Numbered from the stretch's first letter, positions 1 through 10,500 are shown. The stretch is DNA of 64,000 nt from Clostridia bacterium (GCA_017410375.1 JAFQQW010000061.1:1-64000), one strand, 5' to 3'. The notes: generated by a model not told the origin, from the letters alone. Translations and numbers: made by a program.

Positions 1-60
1 AGGGGATGTAAAAAAAGTCCGGATCGCAAAAACGCGAGTATAAAGGCAAACAAAGTTTGT
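1..60. repeat. Left copy of terminal inverted repeat
   Basis: Positions 1-60 match the reverse complement of 63922-63981 at 58 of 60 positions (mismatches at 5 and 48). Both copies lie just outside the terminator of an outward-reading gene. They may be a dispersed intergenic repeat at which assembly stopped, or a true long-range inverted repeat. Function is unknown. The CGC-GTTTTT-GCG core could form a small hairpin. Confidence 0.85.
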
Positions 61-87
61 ACAAACTTACAAGAACGACACCAAATG

Positions 88-119
88 AAGAAAACACGCA
101 AAGTTTTGCGTGTTTTCTT
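88..119. terminator. Strong hairpin next to the left repeat
   Basis: A nearly perfect ~14-15-bp stem (AAGAAAACACGCAAA paired with TTTGCGTGTTTTCTT) at 88-119, followed by T-rich sequence on the plus strand and preceded by A-rich sequence. It could terminate a transcript from either side. No gene for it is visible to the left. Confidence 0.5.
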
Positions 120-146
120 TTGATAAATGCGTTTTTGCTATCCCCC

Positions 147-177
147 AAAAAGGAGCTGTAATAAATTTACAGCTCCC
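147..177 (-). terminator. Terminator of the 184-1128 gene
   Basis: The inverted repeat GGAGCTGTA/TACAGCTCC at 152-176 is followed, in the minus direction, by a T-tract at 147-151. It is very similar to the terminator at 63864-63893 at the other end of the window, so the two ends share this hairpin as well as the 60-bp repeat. Confidence 0.75.
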
Positions 178-183
178 TTGTTT

Positions 184-1128
184 TTATTCTGCTTCGTAGG
201 GTTTGGTGGTATCAATGTAAATGGAGCCTGTTGCTTCATCCCAGAGAACCGCAAAGTCAAACACCTCACCTAAATCTCTGAGCATAAAATAGTTGTTGTC
301 CCCGATGGTGTAAGCGGTAAAGCCGATGGGCAATCCGTCTTTATACATGCGCGATGCGGTTGCCTGCGCGGTTTTAACCTTCATTTCTCCCATACTAAGC
401 TCCCCGCCTACCGCTGTGTAAGGGGTAAGGCTCAGCAACTCGATTGCCTGTTTTTCTTCGTCCCATACCACATTATACTGCTTTTCAGTTCTGGAAATAG
501 CCATCGCCACATCCCGAAGCTTAAAGTAATTGTTGTCTGCGATATTATACGCTTCAAATGCCGTTTCCACACCGTTTACATAAACCTTTGACGCGGTGGG
601 CTGTGCATCACCGATAACGTTTAAGTATGCCGCACCAACCCCCTCGTAAACCGCCGGGAACAATGCTCCGATTTCATAGATGCCCGGTTTTGTGATGGTA
701 ATTGTTCCGCCTTTTACAAAGCCGGAAACATCATGAACCTCCGGATTATACGGAACAATCGTTTGGGTTGCCTGCTGTGTCTGTTCGTCATAGCTGTATT
801 CATAAATGTTGCCGACAGGCTCTACAGACATACTGCTGTAATAAAGCTCTCCATCCACCGGAATCAGCTGTCTTGCCGGGAAAAAGCAAATATCGTCAAT
901 CACATTTGTAACGGTTACCGGTGCCTGGCAAAGATAAGACTCGCGCACACCCATCCCCGTATCTACACCGAAAACGGTATCCCAGCCAAGAACATTGGTC
1001 ACCTCTAAAACCGGCTCAGTCAGATTTCCGTACAAAACCTTTGTTTCTGCCGCCATAACCGCCGATGCATTTGCAAAAAGCAACACCAGAACGGTTAAAC
1101 AAACAATCATTCTCTTGTAATTTTTCAT
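184..1128 (-). CDS. Secreted protein with two PF07833-like repeats
   Basis: A 314-aa exported protein of unknown role. The ATG at 1128 is preferred over the upstream GTG at 1137, because the AAGGAG site touches the GTG but lies 9 nt from the ATG. There is an N-terminal signal peptide (K-N-Y-K-R then a hydrophobic run ending near AVMAAE). The middle (residues ~25-170) is unrecognised. The C-terminal half holds two related ~65-residue repeats with the motif VNGVETAFEAYNI...NNYFKLRD and its copy GFTAYTIGDNNYFMLRD, each followed by W-D-E. These resemble the copper amine oxidase N-terminal-like repeats common in secreted Clostridia and Paenibacillus proteins and are not catalytic. They differ in type from the PF07833 pairs in the giant paralogues. 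It is a single gene with its own promoter (TTGACA at 1183-1188, TATAAT at 1160-1165, 17-bp spacer). Confidence 0.8.
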   Translation of the reverse strand: MKNYKRMIVCLTVLVLLFANASAVMAAETKVLYGNLTEPVLEVTNVLGWDTVFGVDTGMGVRESYLCQAPVTVTNVIDDICFFPARQLIPVDGELYYSSMSVEPVGNIYEYSYDEQTQQATQTIVPYNPEVHDVSGFVKGGTITITKPGIYEIGALFPAVYEGVGAAYLNVIGDAQPTASKVYVNGVETAFEAYNIADNNYFKLRDVAMAISRTEKQYNVVWDEEKQAIELLSLTPYTAVGGELSMGEMKVKTAQATASRMYKDGLPIGFTAYTIGDNNYFMLRDLGEVFDFAVLWDEATGSIYIDTTKPYEAE

Positions 1129-1159
1129 GCTAAACACTCCTTTTTGTCATTATGGCGAT

Positions 1160-1188
1160 ATTATATCAAATATACCGTTTTTTGTCAA
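1160..1188 (-). promoter_or_regulatory. Sigma-70-type promoter of the 184-1128 gene
   Basis: Read on the minus strand: TTGACA (1183-1188), a 17-bp spacer and TATAAT (1160-1165), both perfect consensus. The stretch from here to the P1 terminator (1189-1335) holds no gene; it contains a hairpin, GCGAAACAA/TTGTTTCGC, at about 1261-1285. Confidence 0.8.
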
Positions 1189-1335
1189 TCACGTCAAAAG
1201 CTGCGTTTCTTGTTCGGATTCCCATTTGTAATCCACCTTTCTCGCTTGCTTTCTCCTTTTTGCGAAACAAGCCACGGTTGTTTCGCAGATATCGGCTTCG
1301 CCGTTTATGATTACGTCGATGAATTCAAATTTGAA

Positions 1336-1364
1336 AGCACCGCCTATCGGCGGTGCTTTCGAAT
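1336..1364 (-). terminator. Terminator-like hairpin downstream of P1
   Basis: The inverted repeat GAAAGCACCGCC/GGCGGTGCTTTC lies just past the stop codon of P1. The T-run after it is weak, so termination may be partial. Confidence 0.6.
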
Positions 1365-1371
1365 TAAAGCT

Positions 1372-4300
1372 TTATTTTGCAGGATACAACGTCAGATTTT
1401 CCCAGGTGTATTTCTTTTCGCCCTCTGATGTGGAATTGTATTGTGTAGCGCTCTGGTTACCCGAAACCACCAGCACGCAGGTTGTACCGCGGTCTTCGTA
1501 ATCTTCAACCGTGCCTTCAAAATCCAGAGTACTCTGGTCTGCTTTGTGACGGATGATACCTTTAATTACAAGACCCGTTACATTTTCTGCATTGGGTTCA
1601 AAGGGAAGTCCTTCTTTGGCAATTACAAAACGGAATTTACCGTTGTTCTGCCCCTGTGTATTAAGCTTGAGCAATACGGGGTCAAACCGCAACTCACTTA
1701 CCTTCTTTTCTGCCGCTTCAATTTCGCCGCTGCTGCTATAGGGATGAATTGCCATGTTTTCCCAGCTGTGTGCCACATCCCCCTCGGAAGTACTGCTGTA
1801 TGAGCCTACATCTATATTGCCCTTTACCACCAGTACGCAGGTTGTACCGCGGTCTTCAAAGCCTGTGATATAGCCTTTGAACGCTTTCTTGCCCTCACTG
1901 CGGGTAATCAGGTCTGCTGTAATCAGCAAGCCCCTCACATTCTCCGCTGTGGGTGCAAACGGAATGGAATCCTTTGCAACAACAAAGCGGAACTGGTTGC
2001 TGCCCGCGCCTTGGGTATTGAGCTTAATGAAGGTGGGTTCAAACTGAAGTGCCATTGCCTCTGCACTCACGTCTGCCGCTGTGCCTGTATCCGATACAGC
2101 AGGCGCTTCATATTTGATGCCCTTCTGATCCGAAACTTTCTTAGTCATCAGTACGCCTTCGCCCGAATCCTCGGTAGAGCCGTCTGTCTTCTGAACCTTC
2201 AGTTTATAATTGAATTCTGCGTTCACATCATCCACACGAACGATAAACTCGTAAGGATATACGTTGTCAGTTAATGTCTTTTCCTTGCCGTTTACGGTAT
2301 AGGTTAAGGTTGCACTCTTTGCCTGAGACGGCTTGTAGGTGGTGTAAACATACGCAAAGTAGTTGTCGCCCGACATCTGGAGGGTATAACCCTTACCGGT
2401 CTTGTGGTTGGAAATGGTACCGCCGATTTCGGTCTTTTCAGCCGGGTCATAAGCAATAGATGCAAATGCCGGAGCTTTAACGGATGCAATGTTTAATTTA
2501 ACCGCCTGCAGAGATTTGGCAGGGATAGTCAAAGTGAATTTACCGTCTTTAACATCAACTGTACCGATTTTACCGGTCTTGTCATAAAGGGTTGCAGTGC
2601 CGGTATAATTCTTGTCTGCACCGAATTTTTCGCCTAAAGTGATGGTTGTGGTGGTTGCCACTTCGTCCTCGTTCATGAACGCAATACCTGCCACACCGTC
2701 TTTTCTTGCCGCCATCCAGTCAACCTGAATGGAATCGGGATGTACGGTATCCTCAGCCAGCCATGCCCACATGTTATCCTCATCATAGAACTTACCTGCT
2801 TCATGACCGTACTGGTTGGAGTTAAAGTATGCATAACCCTGCTGACGGAGTGACGGGAACGAAATGTTTCTGCCCGACCATGCAAAGGTCTGGTTAATCA
2901 GGAAATCTTCCAGCATTGCCAGGAAAGGCGGAATATGATGCCAGTAGATACCTGTGTAATCAGGACCGTCTACGGGATAATTGCTTTCCTGCTGATAGGT
3001 AATAAATGCATTTCTGTAGTAACCGTCATAGCTTCTGTATCTGCCGATGATGGCATTTCTTGCAGCGGTTGCTAAGAATTCGTTGCCTGTGTATGCAGAA
3101 AGACGCATAAAGTCGCCCACAAAGGACTGCATAACAATGTTCGAGCTTGCGCCAAAGGTGGATGCCTGCTCAACGCCTAAGCCTACACGGGAAGGAATCC
3201 AGCCTTCAACCTCACGGGTTCTTTCGGTGATAATTTCGTTGTTGTGGTCAATATCGGTTAAGGTTTCACGACCGATACGCATCTGCTTAGGACCTGCCCA
3301 CCACATGGATGCAGAAGTCTCAGAACCGTAGTGGAAACGCTTTTTCATTTCAGGCAAATCGTTTGCCATAACGGGTGCAGTTTTCTTTTCACCGTCCACG
3401 CCGGGCACCCAAAGACCGGTCGCCATCCATTCTGCCACGTATTCTGCGGCATCTAAGTATTTCTGATCCTTGGTTACTTCATAAATATCCATCAGGGATG
3501 CCAGGTTCGGATAGTAGGAAATGTAGATAAAGCTGGTCCAGCCGGGGAGTGTATTGCTTTCCGCATAAACGGTTTTTTCTAAGTATGCATCCGCCCCTGC
3601 GATTGCTTTATCCAAGTATGTTTTATCGCCTGTATACTTGTACATAGAAAGGTCATTCACGAATGGTGCAATAGAGCCGTAGGAGTTGGTTACCGCTTTC
3701 TGACCTTTTTCCAATGCATAATCATGTAAGAAAGGCAACGTACCGCGGGTCATGTCATACATACCGCCGATTACGTTTGCGTTAAAGCCGGAAACCGGCT
3801 CGCCAATGGGGTCGGGCGTGGTCTTGCCGCCGCCTTCTGTCCAGTAGGATGCACCGCCCGAAACACCGATACGGTTAAAGTGAATATAACCGCGGGTCAG
3901 CGCGTTTGCCAGGGTCGGGATTGCTCTCTTTTCAAGCATTGCATCGTCTTCGCTTAAAAGATAATCCTGCATAGCAATCATGGAGTTTGCAACAGAGGTT
4001 ACATTCATACCTTCCATGTTGTAATGCGCCATATCTTCACTGTCCCAGCCACCGTATTTGTCATCTAACATCAGGTTTCGGGTGTTGAAGATGGTATCGT
4101 TTAAAGAATTTACATAATTTTTTCTGTAGTCGTTTACATCAAAGAGGTTTGTTACGGTATTGTGGTAGTTATCCGACCAGCTTGCCACGTCGGATACGAT
4201 ACGCACCTGCATATTAAAGGGCGTACCTGCCGTCATTTTAGACTGCTCTGTACCCATGACCGGTGCAAAAGCAGTACCGCGGTACATACCGTCCGCGCTG

Positions 4301-6516
4301 TGCATGGAAATACCTAAAACGCAGTTGTCTTTGTATACCCAGCGCTGGGGAATCCAGCTCGGTTCAAATACAACACCCTTGGTAACAGGAAGTGCATTGT
4401 ACTTGTTGTTTGCATATAAGGTATAGGTACCCATGGGAGTAAACAGATACTGTTCGTTAAAGAGTTCGGGAGCTTCAGGCACACGCTTAAACTGAATTCT
4501 AAAGGGTGCCAAAGCATATTCAAACTCGTCTCTGATGAATTCGCCGCCTTCCCATGCCGCAACGGTGTAATAGCCGTCGGTAGCCGGGGTAAAGTCAATA
4601 GATACCAGCGGATAGGTTTCTTCATCCAAAGACCAGGTTGCTGTAAGCGTACCTGCCTCATTGGCAGAGGTCAAAACAATCTTATCCCCCTCAACCGTGT
4701 AATCAGTAGGTACAAAGTAGTAGGGTATACCCGCTTTATACGGGTCAGAGGTCAGACCACCGAAGGTTCTACCCTCATATTGGTAGCTCATCTTCATGCC
4801 GTATTTGTCCTGAGATACGCTGTAGCTTGCTTCGTCAGCGCGAATGGCAACATAACCTAAATCCTCAGCACGCGCCTTGGTCTGAACCCAGGCACCGTCA
4901 TGCTTGGTATAGATTTCATTCTGTACCACCTGCCCCTTTGAGGTCTGTACCTTGGAAAATACAACCTTTGTGCTGTCATTTTCAATGGTGGTGCTGTCCG
5001 TAACCATTCCTTGTTCCTTTGCATAAGCCGGGAAGGAACGGTTAACCTGCGGTGTATTATTATAAGGAAGCACCAACTGAGAAACGGTATCATAGCTTTC
5101 AGCAGGTACATAGTTTAAATCCTTAGAGAGCAATACCGCGTCAAAACGGGCATAGAAGCCGGAGGTGTCATGCACATAAAGGGTGTTTTCTCCGGCAGGC
5201 AGTTCAACCGTACCGCCTGTTGCCCAGGCATAGCCTGTACCGCCGTGGGTACCGTATTTGTGTTCCATCATGGGCTGGTCGTTAAATGCAAGCTGGAAGA
5301 AACGGTCACCCTGCTGATTGGTTGCATAGTCCTTAGAACGCGCCCATACTCTGTATGTACCGCCCTGATTCAACTGGAAAACAGCCACTGCCGGCTTGTT
5401 GTTTGTGGTATCCGCATCTTCTAATTTTGCTGCCTGCTTTTCGGGCACCGCACCGCGCATTGCCTGTTCTTTAAACGCGCCTTCTGCCGCACCCTCTAAA
5501 ATCCAGGCACCTACATCATTATAGGATTCCTGACCAAACAATACCATTTCGTCCGGAATTGCCGCTAAAATGGTTACGGTCTGTGTGGGATCATCCCATT
5601 TAACCTGTGCACCCAGTGCTTCGGATACGAAACGGAGCGGAACTAATGTTCTGCTGTCCTTTAATACGGCAGGCTGATCCAAATCCAAACCAACGCCTGC
5701 CACCGTTACACGGGTAGAGCCAATGGGCAGACGGATTTCCTTACCGTTTCTTTTGCCGATGGCAACCTGATTTTCATCATCCCAGGAAACAGTACAGCCC
5801 AGGGCTTCAAAAATCGCACGGAAGGGCACCATGGTTCTGTCATTCATCAAAACGGGGTCAACATCAAAGGTCATCCAGTTGCCGTTTAAGCGAACCGCAA
5901 TTTCGGAAGCAGGTCTGCCGGTTACATCGCTCGCGGAGTAGCTTAAATCGCCAACCTTGTACTGATGCTCTTTAATAAGCTTTTCAACCGCATCCTTGTC
6001 GGATGAGGGGTTAAACTCCAGATCATCGGTGATAACAATCGCCGCACATCTGGAATAATTTCCTTTCATGTCAGCCACTTCAAAGGTGTATTCACCGCCA
6101 AAGGTGCCGATTGTATCTGAGCTTTGCCAGAAATACCCCTGCTTGCCGTGGTTACCGGTGTTGCACTTGAAAATATCGCCCAGGCGCACTTCAAAATAAC
6201 GTGTGCCCGGATTTGACATATAATCCTTGGCATAGGTGTAAATTTTATAGTTGCCGTCTTTGGGCAGGCAAATCTGAATGGTTGCCGGGTCGTTCGGCTC
6301 ACCCTTACCGGATTTACCACCCATTAAAATTCTGTGATTGGTTTCCTCATCTGCCTGGGGAATCCACGAACCGGATGCAGTAAATCCGTCAGGTCCCAGA
6401 ACGATGTAGGTTTTGTCTGCTTTAAGCGTGATTTCGCTTCCGGAAGCGGATGCAAAAACAGGCATCATGCCCACAAGCATAACCAATGTGAGCAATAAAG
6501 CAATTGTCTTTTTCAT
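1372..6516 (-). CDS. Giant secreted multidomain protein P1 (probable carbohydrate-active enzyme)
   Basis: 1714 aa. Signal peptide 1-26. Residues 28-170 are a beta-sandwich, CBM-like module with the signature GNHGKQGYFWQSS. 204-318 is a PF07833 pair (DRTMVPFRAIFEALG; DSRTLVPLRFVSEALG). 322-470 is a second CBM-like module (YGTHGGTGYAW). 505-800 is probably beta-rich. 805-1240 looks like an alpha/alpha-toroid, with repeated helix pairs and conserved W, H and Y positions such as YWHHIPPFLAMLEDF. 1240-1345 is a beta domain (FPSLRQQGYAYFNSNQYGH). The C-terminus carries two copies of a ~105-residue module (1488-1593, 1608-1714), whereas the other paralogues carry one. The architecture suggests a glycoside hydrolase or polysaccharide lyase, but I could not assign a CAZy family or a catalytic residue. 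There is no SLH or LPXTG anchor. The start is supported by AAAGGAGG 7-8 nt upstream. It is divergent from the AraC gene at 6700, whose product is its likely regulator. It is closest to P4. Confidence 0.85.
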   Translation of the reverse strand: MKKTIALLLTLVMLVGMMPVFASASGSEITLKADKTYIVLGPDGFTASGSWIPQADEETNHRILMGGKSGKGEPNDPATIQICLPKDGNYKIYTYAKDYMSNPGTRYFEVRLGDIFKCNTGNHGKQGYFWQSSDTIGTFGGEYTFEVADMKGNYSRCAAIVITDDLEFNPSSDKDAVEKLIKEHQYKVGDLSYSASDVTGRPASEIAVRLNGNWMTFDVDPVLMNDRTMVPFRAIFEALGCTVSWDDENQVAIGKRNGKEIRLPIGSTRVTVAGVGLDLDQPAVLKDSRTLVPLRFVSEALGAQVKWDDPTQTVTILAAIPDEMVLFGQESYNDVGAWILEGAAEGAFKEQAMRGAVPEKQAAKLEDADTTNNKPAVAVFQLNQGGTYRVWARSKDYATNQQGDRFFQLAFNDQPMMEHKYGTHGGTGYAWATGGTVELPAGENTLYVHDTSGFYARFDAVLLSKDLNYVPAESYDTVSQLVLPYNNTPQVNRSFPAYAKEQGMVTDSTTIENDSTKVVFSKVQTSKGQVVQNEIYTKHDGAWVQTKARAEDLGYVAIRADEASYSVSQDKYGMKMSYQYEGRTFGGLTSDPYKAGIPYYFVPTDYTVEGDKIVLTSANEAGTLTATWSLDEETYPLVSIDFTPATDGYYTVAAWEGGEFIRDEFEYALAPFRIQFKRVPEAPELFNEQYLFTPMGTYTLYANNKYNALPVTKGVVFEPSWIPQRWVYKDNCVLGISMHSADGMYRGTAFAPVMGTEQSKMTAGTPFNMQVRIVSDVASWSDNYHNTVTNLFDVNDYRKNYVNSLNDTIFNTRNLMLDDKYGGWDSEDMAHYNMEGMNVTSVANSMIAMQDYLLSEDDAMLEKRAIPTLANALTRGYIHFNRIGVSGGASYWTEGGGKTTPDPIGEPVSGFNANVIGGMYDMTRGTLPFLHDYALEKGQKAVTNSYGSIAPFVNDLSMYKYTGDKTYLDKAIAGADAYLEKTVYAESNTLPGWTSFIYISYYPNLASLMDIYEVTKDQKYLDAAEYVAEWMATGLWVPGVDGEKKTAPVMANDLPEMKKRFHYGSETSASMWWAGPKQMRIGRETLTDIDHNNEIITERTREVEGWIPSRVGLGVEQASTFGASSNIVMQSFVGDFMRLSAYTGNEFLATAARNAIIGRYRSYDGYYRNAFITYQQESNYPVDGPDYTGIYWHHIPPFLAMLEDFLINQTFAWSGRNISFPSLRQQGYAYFNSNQYGHEAGKFYDEDNMWAWLAEDTVHPDSIQVDWMAARKDGVAGIAFMNEDEVATTTTITLGEKFGADKNYTGTATLYDKTGKIGTVDVKDGKFTLTIPAKSLQAVKLNIASVKAPAFASIAYDPAEKTEIGGTISNHKTGKGYTLQMSGDNYFAYVYTTYKPSQAKSATLTYTVNGKEKTLTDNVYPYEFIVRVDDVNAEFNYKLKVQKTDGSTEDSGEGVLMTKKVSDQKGIKYEAPAVSDTGTAADVSAEAMALQFEPTFIKLNTQGAGSNQFRFVVAKDSIPFAPTAENVRGLLITADLITRSEGKKAFKGYITGFEDRGTTCVLVVKGNIDVGSYSSTSEGDVAHSWENMAIHPYSSSGEIEAAEKKVSELRFDPVLLKLNTQGQNNGKFRFVIAKEGLPFEPNAENVTGLVIKGIIRHKADQSTLDFEGTVEDYEDRGTTCVLVVSGNQSATQYNSTSEGEKKYTWENLTLYPAK

Positions 6517-6539
6517 ACTGATTCCTCCTTTTTTCTTTT

Positions 6540-6583
6540 ATTATATCAAGAATTCTGCTTTATTTACATAGATTTTTGTTGGT
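6540..6583 (-). promoter_or_regulatory. P1 promoter with conserved activator-type element
   Basis: On the minus strand, TATAAT lies at 6540-6545. A 20-bp element at 6564-6583 starts ACCAACAAAAATC and ends ATGTAA. There is no good TTGACA. The same element (two differences) lies upstream of P4 with exactly the same distance to its -10 box. Position and missing -35 fit an AraC-type activator site overlapping the -35 region. That assignment is inference. Confidence 0.65.
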
Positions 6584-6625
6584 TTTCCGGTCAGAATCAA
6601 AACCCTGAAAAAATACGTTTTTTAG

Positions 6626-6693
6626 TTGACAAACCGATTTTAATCATGTTATAATAAATCTAAACTTAGCATTTTGTTGGTTTAAAAAGGAGG
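6626..6693 (+). promoter_or_regulatory. Promoter and RBS of the AraC gene
   Basis: TTGACA 6626-6631, 18-bp spacer, TATAAT 6650-6655, AAGGAGG 6687-6693. A TTTTGTTGGT copy at 6672-6681, inside the leader, is the complement of the ACCAACAAAA core in the P1 element and could allow autoregulation. Confidence 0.8.
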
Positions 6694-6699
6694 AATGGT

Positions 6700-7515
6700 A
6701 TGCAGAATTTAGGTTATGTGCAGGACGAGGCGCGATTGCAGTTCCGCCCGCTGTATTACGGACATGAAAACTGTATGCCCGGTCACTCCTACGGTCCGGA
6801 TATGCGTGCTAACTATTTAATCCATTATGTGGTATCGGGGTGTGGTGTATTTCAGACCGGGGGCAAAGAATACAACGTCAATCCCGGCGAGCTGTTTGTG
6901 ATTGCCCCGGGCGAAGAAAGCTACTACCGTGCAGACGATAAAAATCCCTGGACCTATATCTGGATTGGCTTTGCCTCCAGCGAGGTGTTGCATTTAGACG
7001 ATGTGATTCCCTGCCCCGGTGCAAGCGAAATTTTCAATGGTATTCAGCGGTGCGAGCGTTTTAAAAACGGCAGAACCGCATATTTAAAAGCAAGGCTCTG
7101 GGATTTGTTCGTCATTCTGATTGACAGCGAAAACTACACCACCAAATATATAGACGAAGCCTTAAAAATCATTCATTCCAGCTACATGCGCGAACTTACG
7201 GTAAACGAAATTGCCCAAGAGCTGAATTTAAACCGCACCTATTTTTCGGTGCTTTTCAAAGAAAAAGTAGGCGTAACACCAAAGGAATATTTAACCAACT
7301 ACCGCATGGACACCGCAGCTTCCCTTTTGAAAATGCACCACAAATCGGTTTCCACCGTGGCACGGTCTGTGGGCTACCCCGACCTTTTCACCTTTTCCAG
7401 AATGTTCAAAAAGCGGTTTGGCGTATCCCCCACCAAATACCTGCAATCCCTGCAGGGCAGAAAACGGGATTTTGAAGAAATCCACTTGAACGGAATCTAT
7501 TTAAAAGAAGAGTAA
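6700..7515 (+). CDS. AraC-family transcriptional regulator
   Basis: 271 aa. Residues ~20-100 form a cupin-like AraC ligand-binding domain (NYLIHYVVSGCGVF..., NPGELFVIAPGE), where sugars or oligosaccharides usually bind. Residues ~165-260 form the double helix-turn-helix domain (ELTVNEIAQELNLNRTYFSVLFKEKVGVTPKEYL; SVARSVGYPDLFTFSRMFKKRFGVSPTKY, here abbreviated). It sits between P1 and P2, divergent from P1. This position and the shared elements in the paralogue promoters suggest that it activates P1-P4 in response to a polymer breakdown product. It has its own consensus promoter and may bind its own leader. The family call is firm; target genes are inferred. Confidence 0.92.
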   Translation: MQNLGYVQDEARLQFRPLYYGHENCMPGHSYGPDMRANYLIHYVVSGCGVFQTGGKEYNVNPGELFVIAPGEESYYRADDKNPWTYIWIGFASSEVLHLDDVIPCPGASEIFNGIQRCERFKNGRTAYLKARLWDLFVILIDSENYTTKYIDEALKIIHSSYMRELTVNEIAQELNLNRTYFSVLFKEKVGVTPKEYLTNYRMDTAASLLKMHHKSVSTVARSVGYPDLFTFSRMFKKRFGVSPTKYLQSLQGRKRDFEEIHLNGIYLKEE

Positions 7516-7549
7516 AAAAGAAACATCGCGTACGCGATGTTTCTTTTTT
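7514..7549. terminator. Bidirectional terminator between the AraC gene and P2
   Basis: GAAACATCGCG/CGCGATGTTTC hairpin with an A-tract before and a T-tract after, between the convergent gene ends at 7515 and 7553. It serves both genes. Confidence 0.85.
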
Positions 7550-7552
7550 TTG

Positions 7553-10500
7553 TTATTTTTCAACAGGACCTAAAATCATGTCCGACCACTCATAAGTGCC
7601 CTGTCCTCTGTTGTCACTGCCGTATTTTGCGGAAGTAACCTTTGCGGTTGGCTCTGTAATGAGTACCATGGTTTCGCCTCTGTCCTCATAGCCGATAACC
7701 ACCGTCTTAAAGTCAATGGTCTCGTTTTCTCTGGTGGTCAGAACACCGCTTAAAGTAAGTCCGACCACATTCTTTTCATCGGGTGTAAAGGAAAGACCTG
7801 CTTTATTCAGTACAAAACGAAGCTTGCCTGTGGAATCACAGCCCTGTGCCTTGTAGGTAAGGGTTGTCGGCTCAAATTTTAATTTCTTCGCCTCAGCGGT
7901 TGCCTGAACCTCCGTCTTTGTTTCTTCCTTGGGTGCTTGCGTAATCGGGTCTTTAATTCCCTTCTTTGCAGAAAGTGCCGCAGTCATGAGTGTGCCGCCG
8001 CCAAGCTCGGTTACCTTGCCGTTTAAATCGGTTTCACTTAAGGTGTAAACAAATTCCGCATTCGGGTCATCCACTTTTACAATAAATTCAAAGGGATATA
8101 CCGTTGCCGTTTCGGTTTTGGTTTCGCCGTTTACCGTGTATGTCAGGGTTGCACTCTGAATCTTCCTCTGATTGGTTGTGGTGTACACATACGCATAGTA
8201 AAAATCAGGTGACATCTGCAAGGTGTAGCCCTTACCGTTCTTGTGTTCGGTTACAGTTGCACCGAGGGTAGACTTTGTTACATCAAAATTTACCGATGCA
8301 AAGGAAGGAGCCTTCACTTCCGGAATGTTCAGTTTAACTGCTCTGAAGCCCTTTGCAGGAACGGTTAACGTAAACTTGCCGTTTGCCACTTCCACTGTAC
8401 CAATCTTGCCGTTTTCATCATACAAAACAGCCGTTCCGCTGTAATTTGCACCGCCCGGCACTTTAGCGCCTAAAGATATAGTCGTTGTGGTATCCACATG
8501 GTCCTCGTTCATAAATGCCACACCCATCACACCGTCTTTTCTTGCCGCCATCCAGTTAATCTGAATGGAATCGGGCAGAACGGTATCTTCTGCAAGCCAG
8601 GGCCACATACCTTCTTCTTCATAGAACTTACCGGGTGCATGCCCGTACTGGTTGGAGTTAAAGTATGCATACCCGTTCTGACGAAGAGACGGGAAATGAA
8701 TGTTTTGGTTAGAATCTGCAAAGGTCTGATTAATGATGAAATCTTCCAGCATTGCCAAATAGGGCGGAATGTGATGCCAGTACAGATTGGTATAGTCAGG
8801 TCCTTCCTTGGGGTAATCCACTTCCTGCTGATAAGTGGTATACGCCGCTCTGTAATAGCCGTCATAATCGCTGAATCTGCCGATAATTGCATTTTTTGCC
8901 ATGGTGGCATAATAATCGTTGCCGGTGTAAGCCGCAAGCTTCATGTAGTCACCTACAAACGACTGCATGATGATGTTCAAGCCATTTTTAAAGGTAGAAG
9001 CCTGCTCAATACCAAGTCCTGTACGGGAAGCCAGCCAGCCCTCTTCCAAACGGGTTCTGTCTGTGATATTCTTTAAGGACTCGGGGTTTTCTGCCAAGTT
9101 TTCTTCACGGCCTGCGCGAAGCTGTTTATCGCCTGCCCACCAGTAGGTTCTGCCGGCTTCATCCCTTGCAATCCACACTCTCTTTTGCATTTCTTCCCAG
9201 TCGTTTACCATGACAATCTTGTCTGTCTTTCTGGTTCCGTCCACACCGGGCACCCAGAACGCAGTAGACATCCATTTTGCGGTTTCTTCTGCGGCATCCA
9301 AGTATTTTTTATCCCCGGTTACTTCATAAATATCCATCAGCGAACCAAGATTCGGATAGTATGAAATCCAAATAAAGGATTCCCATGCAGGCATAGTGGT
9401 ATTTTCATTGTAAACCATGTCTTCCACATACTTGTCGGCAGTTGCCACAGCCTTTTGCAGGTATGTCTTGTCGCCGGTGTATTTATACATGTTCAAATCG
9501 TTTACAAAGGGTGCTACCGCTCCATAGGAATTGGTAACCGCCTGCTGACCCTTTACCAGCGCATGCTGATGTAAAAACGGCACCATACCGCGGGTCATTT
9601 CATACATACCGCCCCAAACGTTTGCGTTAAAGCCGGTAATGGGACCGCTCATCGCTGTCGGATCATCAACCTTTTGGAAATAGTCGGTATCGGTTGTACC
9701 TACACGGTTAAAGAACAAACCGCCACGGGTTAAAGCGTTAACCATAGTCGGAATTGCACGACGCGTAAGCATATCCTCATCTTCGCTCAAAAGATAATCC
9801 TGCATATACTGCATGGTGTTTGCATTGGAGGTTATGTTACCCGACTCCATGTTATAGTGGTTCTTGTCATAAACATCCCAACCTCCGTATTTGTCATCCA
9901 AAGCGGTTTCACGGGTATTGAAAATGGTCTGATTCAACGAAACCACATGATTTTTTCTGTAGTCGGTTACGTCAAACAGATTGGTTACAATATTTTCGTA
10001 GTTAGTAAACCAGTCTGCCACGGTCGAAATCATACGAACCTGCATATTATAGGTCTGTCCTGCAGTCATTTTGGATTCCGCAGAACCCAGAACAGGTGCA
10101 AATACCGCCCCCTGGTGCAAACCGTTCATATCGTTCATGGTAATGCCGAACAGGTTGTTGTCCGCATATACCCATCTTACCGGAATCCAGCTTGGCTCTA
10201 CCGCCACACCCTTGGTTACGGGGAGTGTGCTGTATTCGTTGTTTGCATATAAAGTATGTGTACCCATGGGGGTAAAGAGATACGATTCTGTGAATAACTG
10301 TGCCTCATCGTTTACTCTCTTATAGGCTACACGGAAAGGCGCCAGTGCATATTCAAAACGCTCAAACTCAAAGCCCTTACCTTCGTTTACACCGATGGTG
10401 TAGTAGCCGTCCTTGGCAAAGGTAGTGTCTATAGATACCAAAGGCGCTTTGTTGTCATCTAACGACCACTTCGCGGTCATACTACCCACATCATTTGATG

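Noticed and set aside
204-320. True copper amine oxidase function for PF07833-containing proteins
   Set aside because: The domain is named after the N-terminal part of copper amine oxidases; no catalytic domain, topaquinone Tyr or copper ligands are present.
8498-9076. 192-aa plus-strand frame, and many similar long frames opposite P1-P4
   Set aside because: Antisense shadows of conserved coding sequence; Cys/His-rich composition, no RBS, recurring in the same place in each paralogue.
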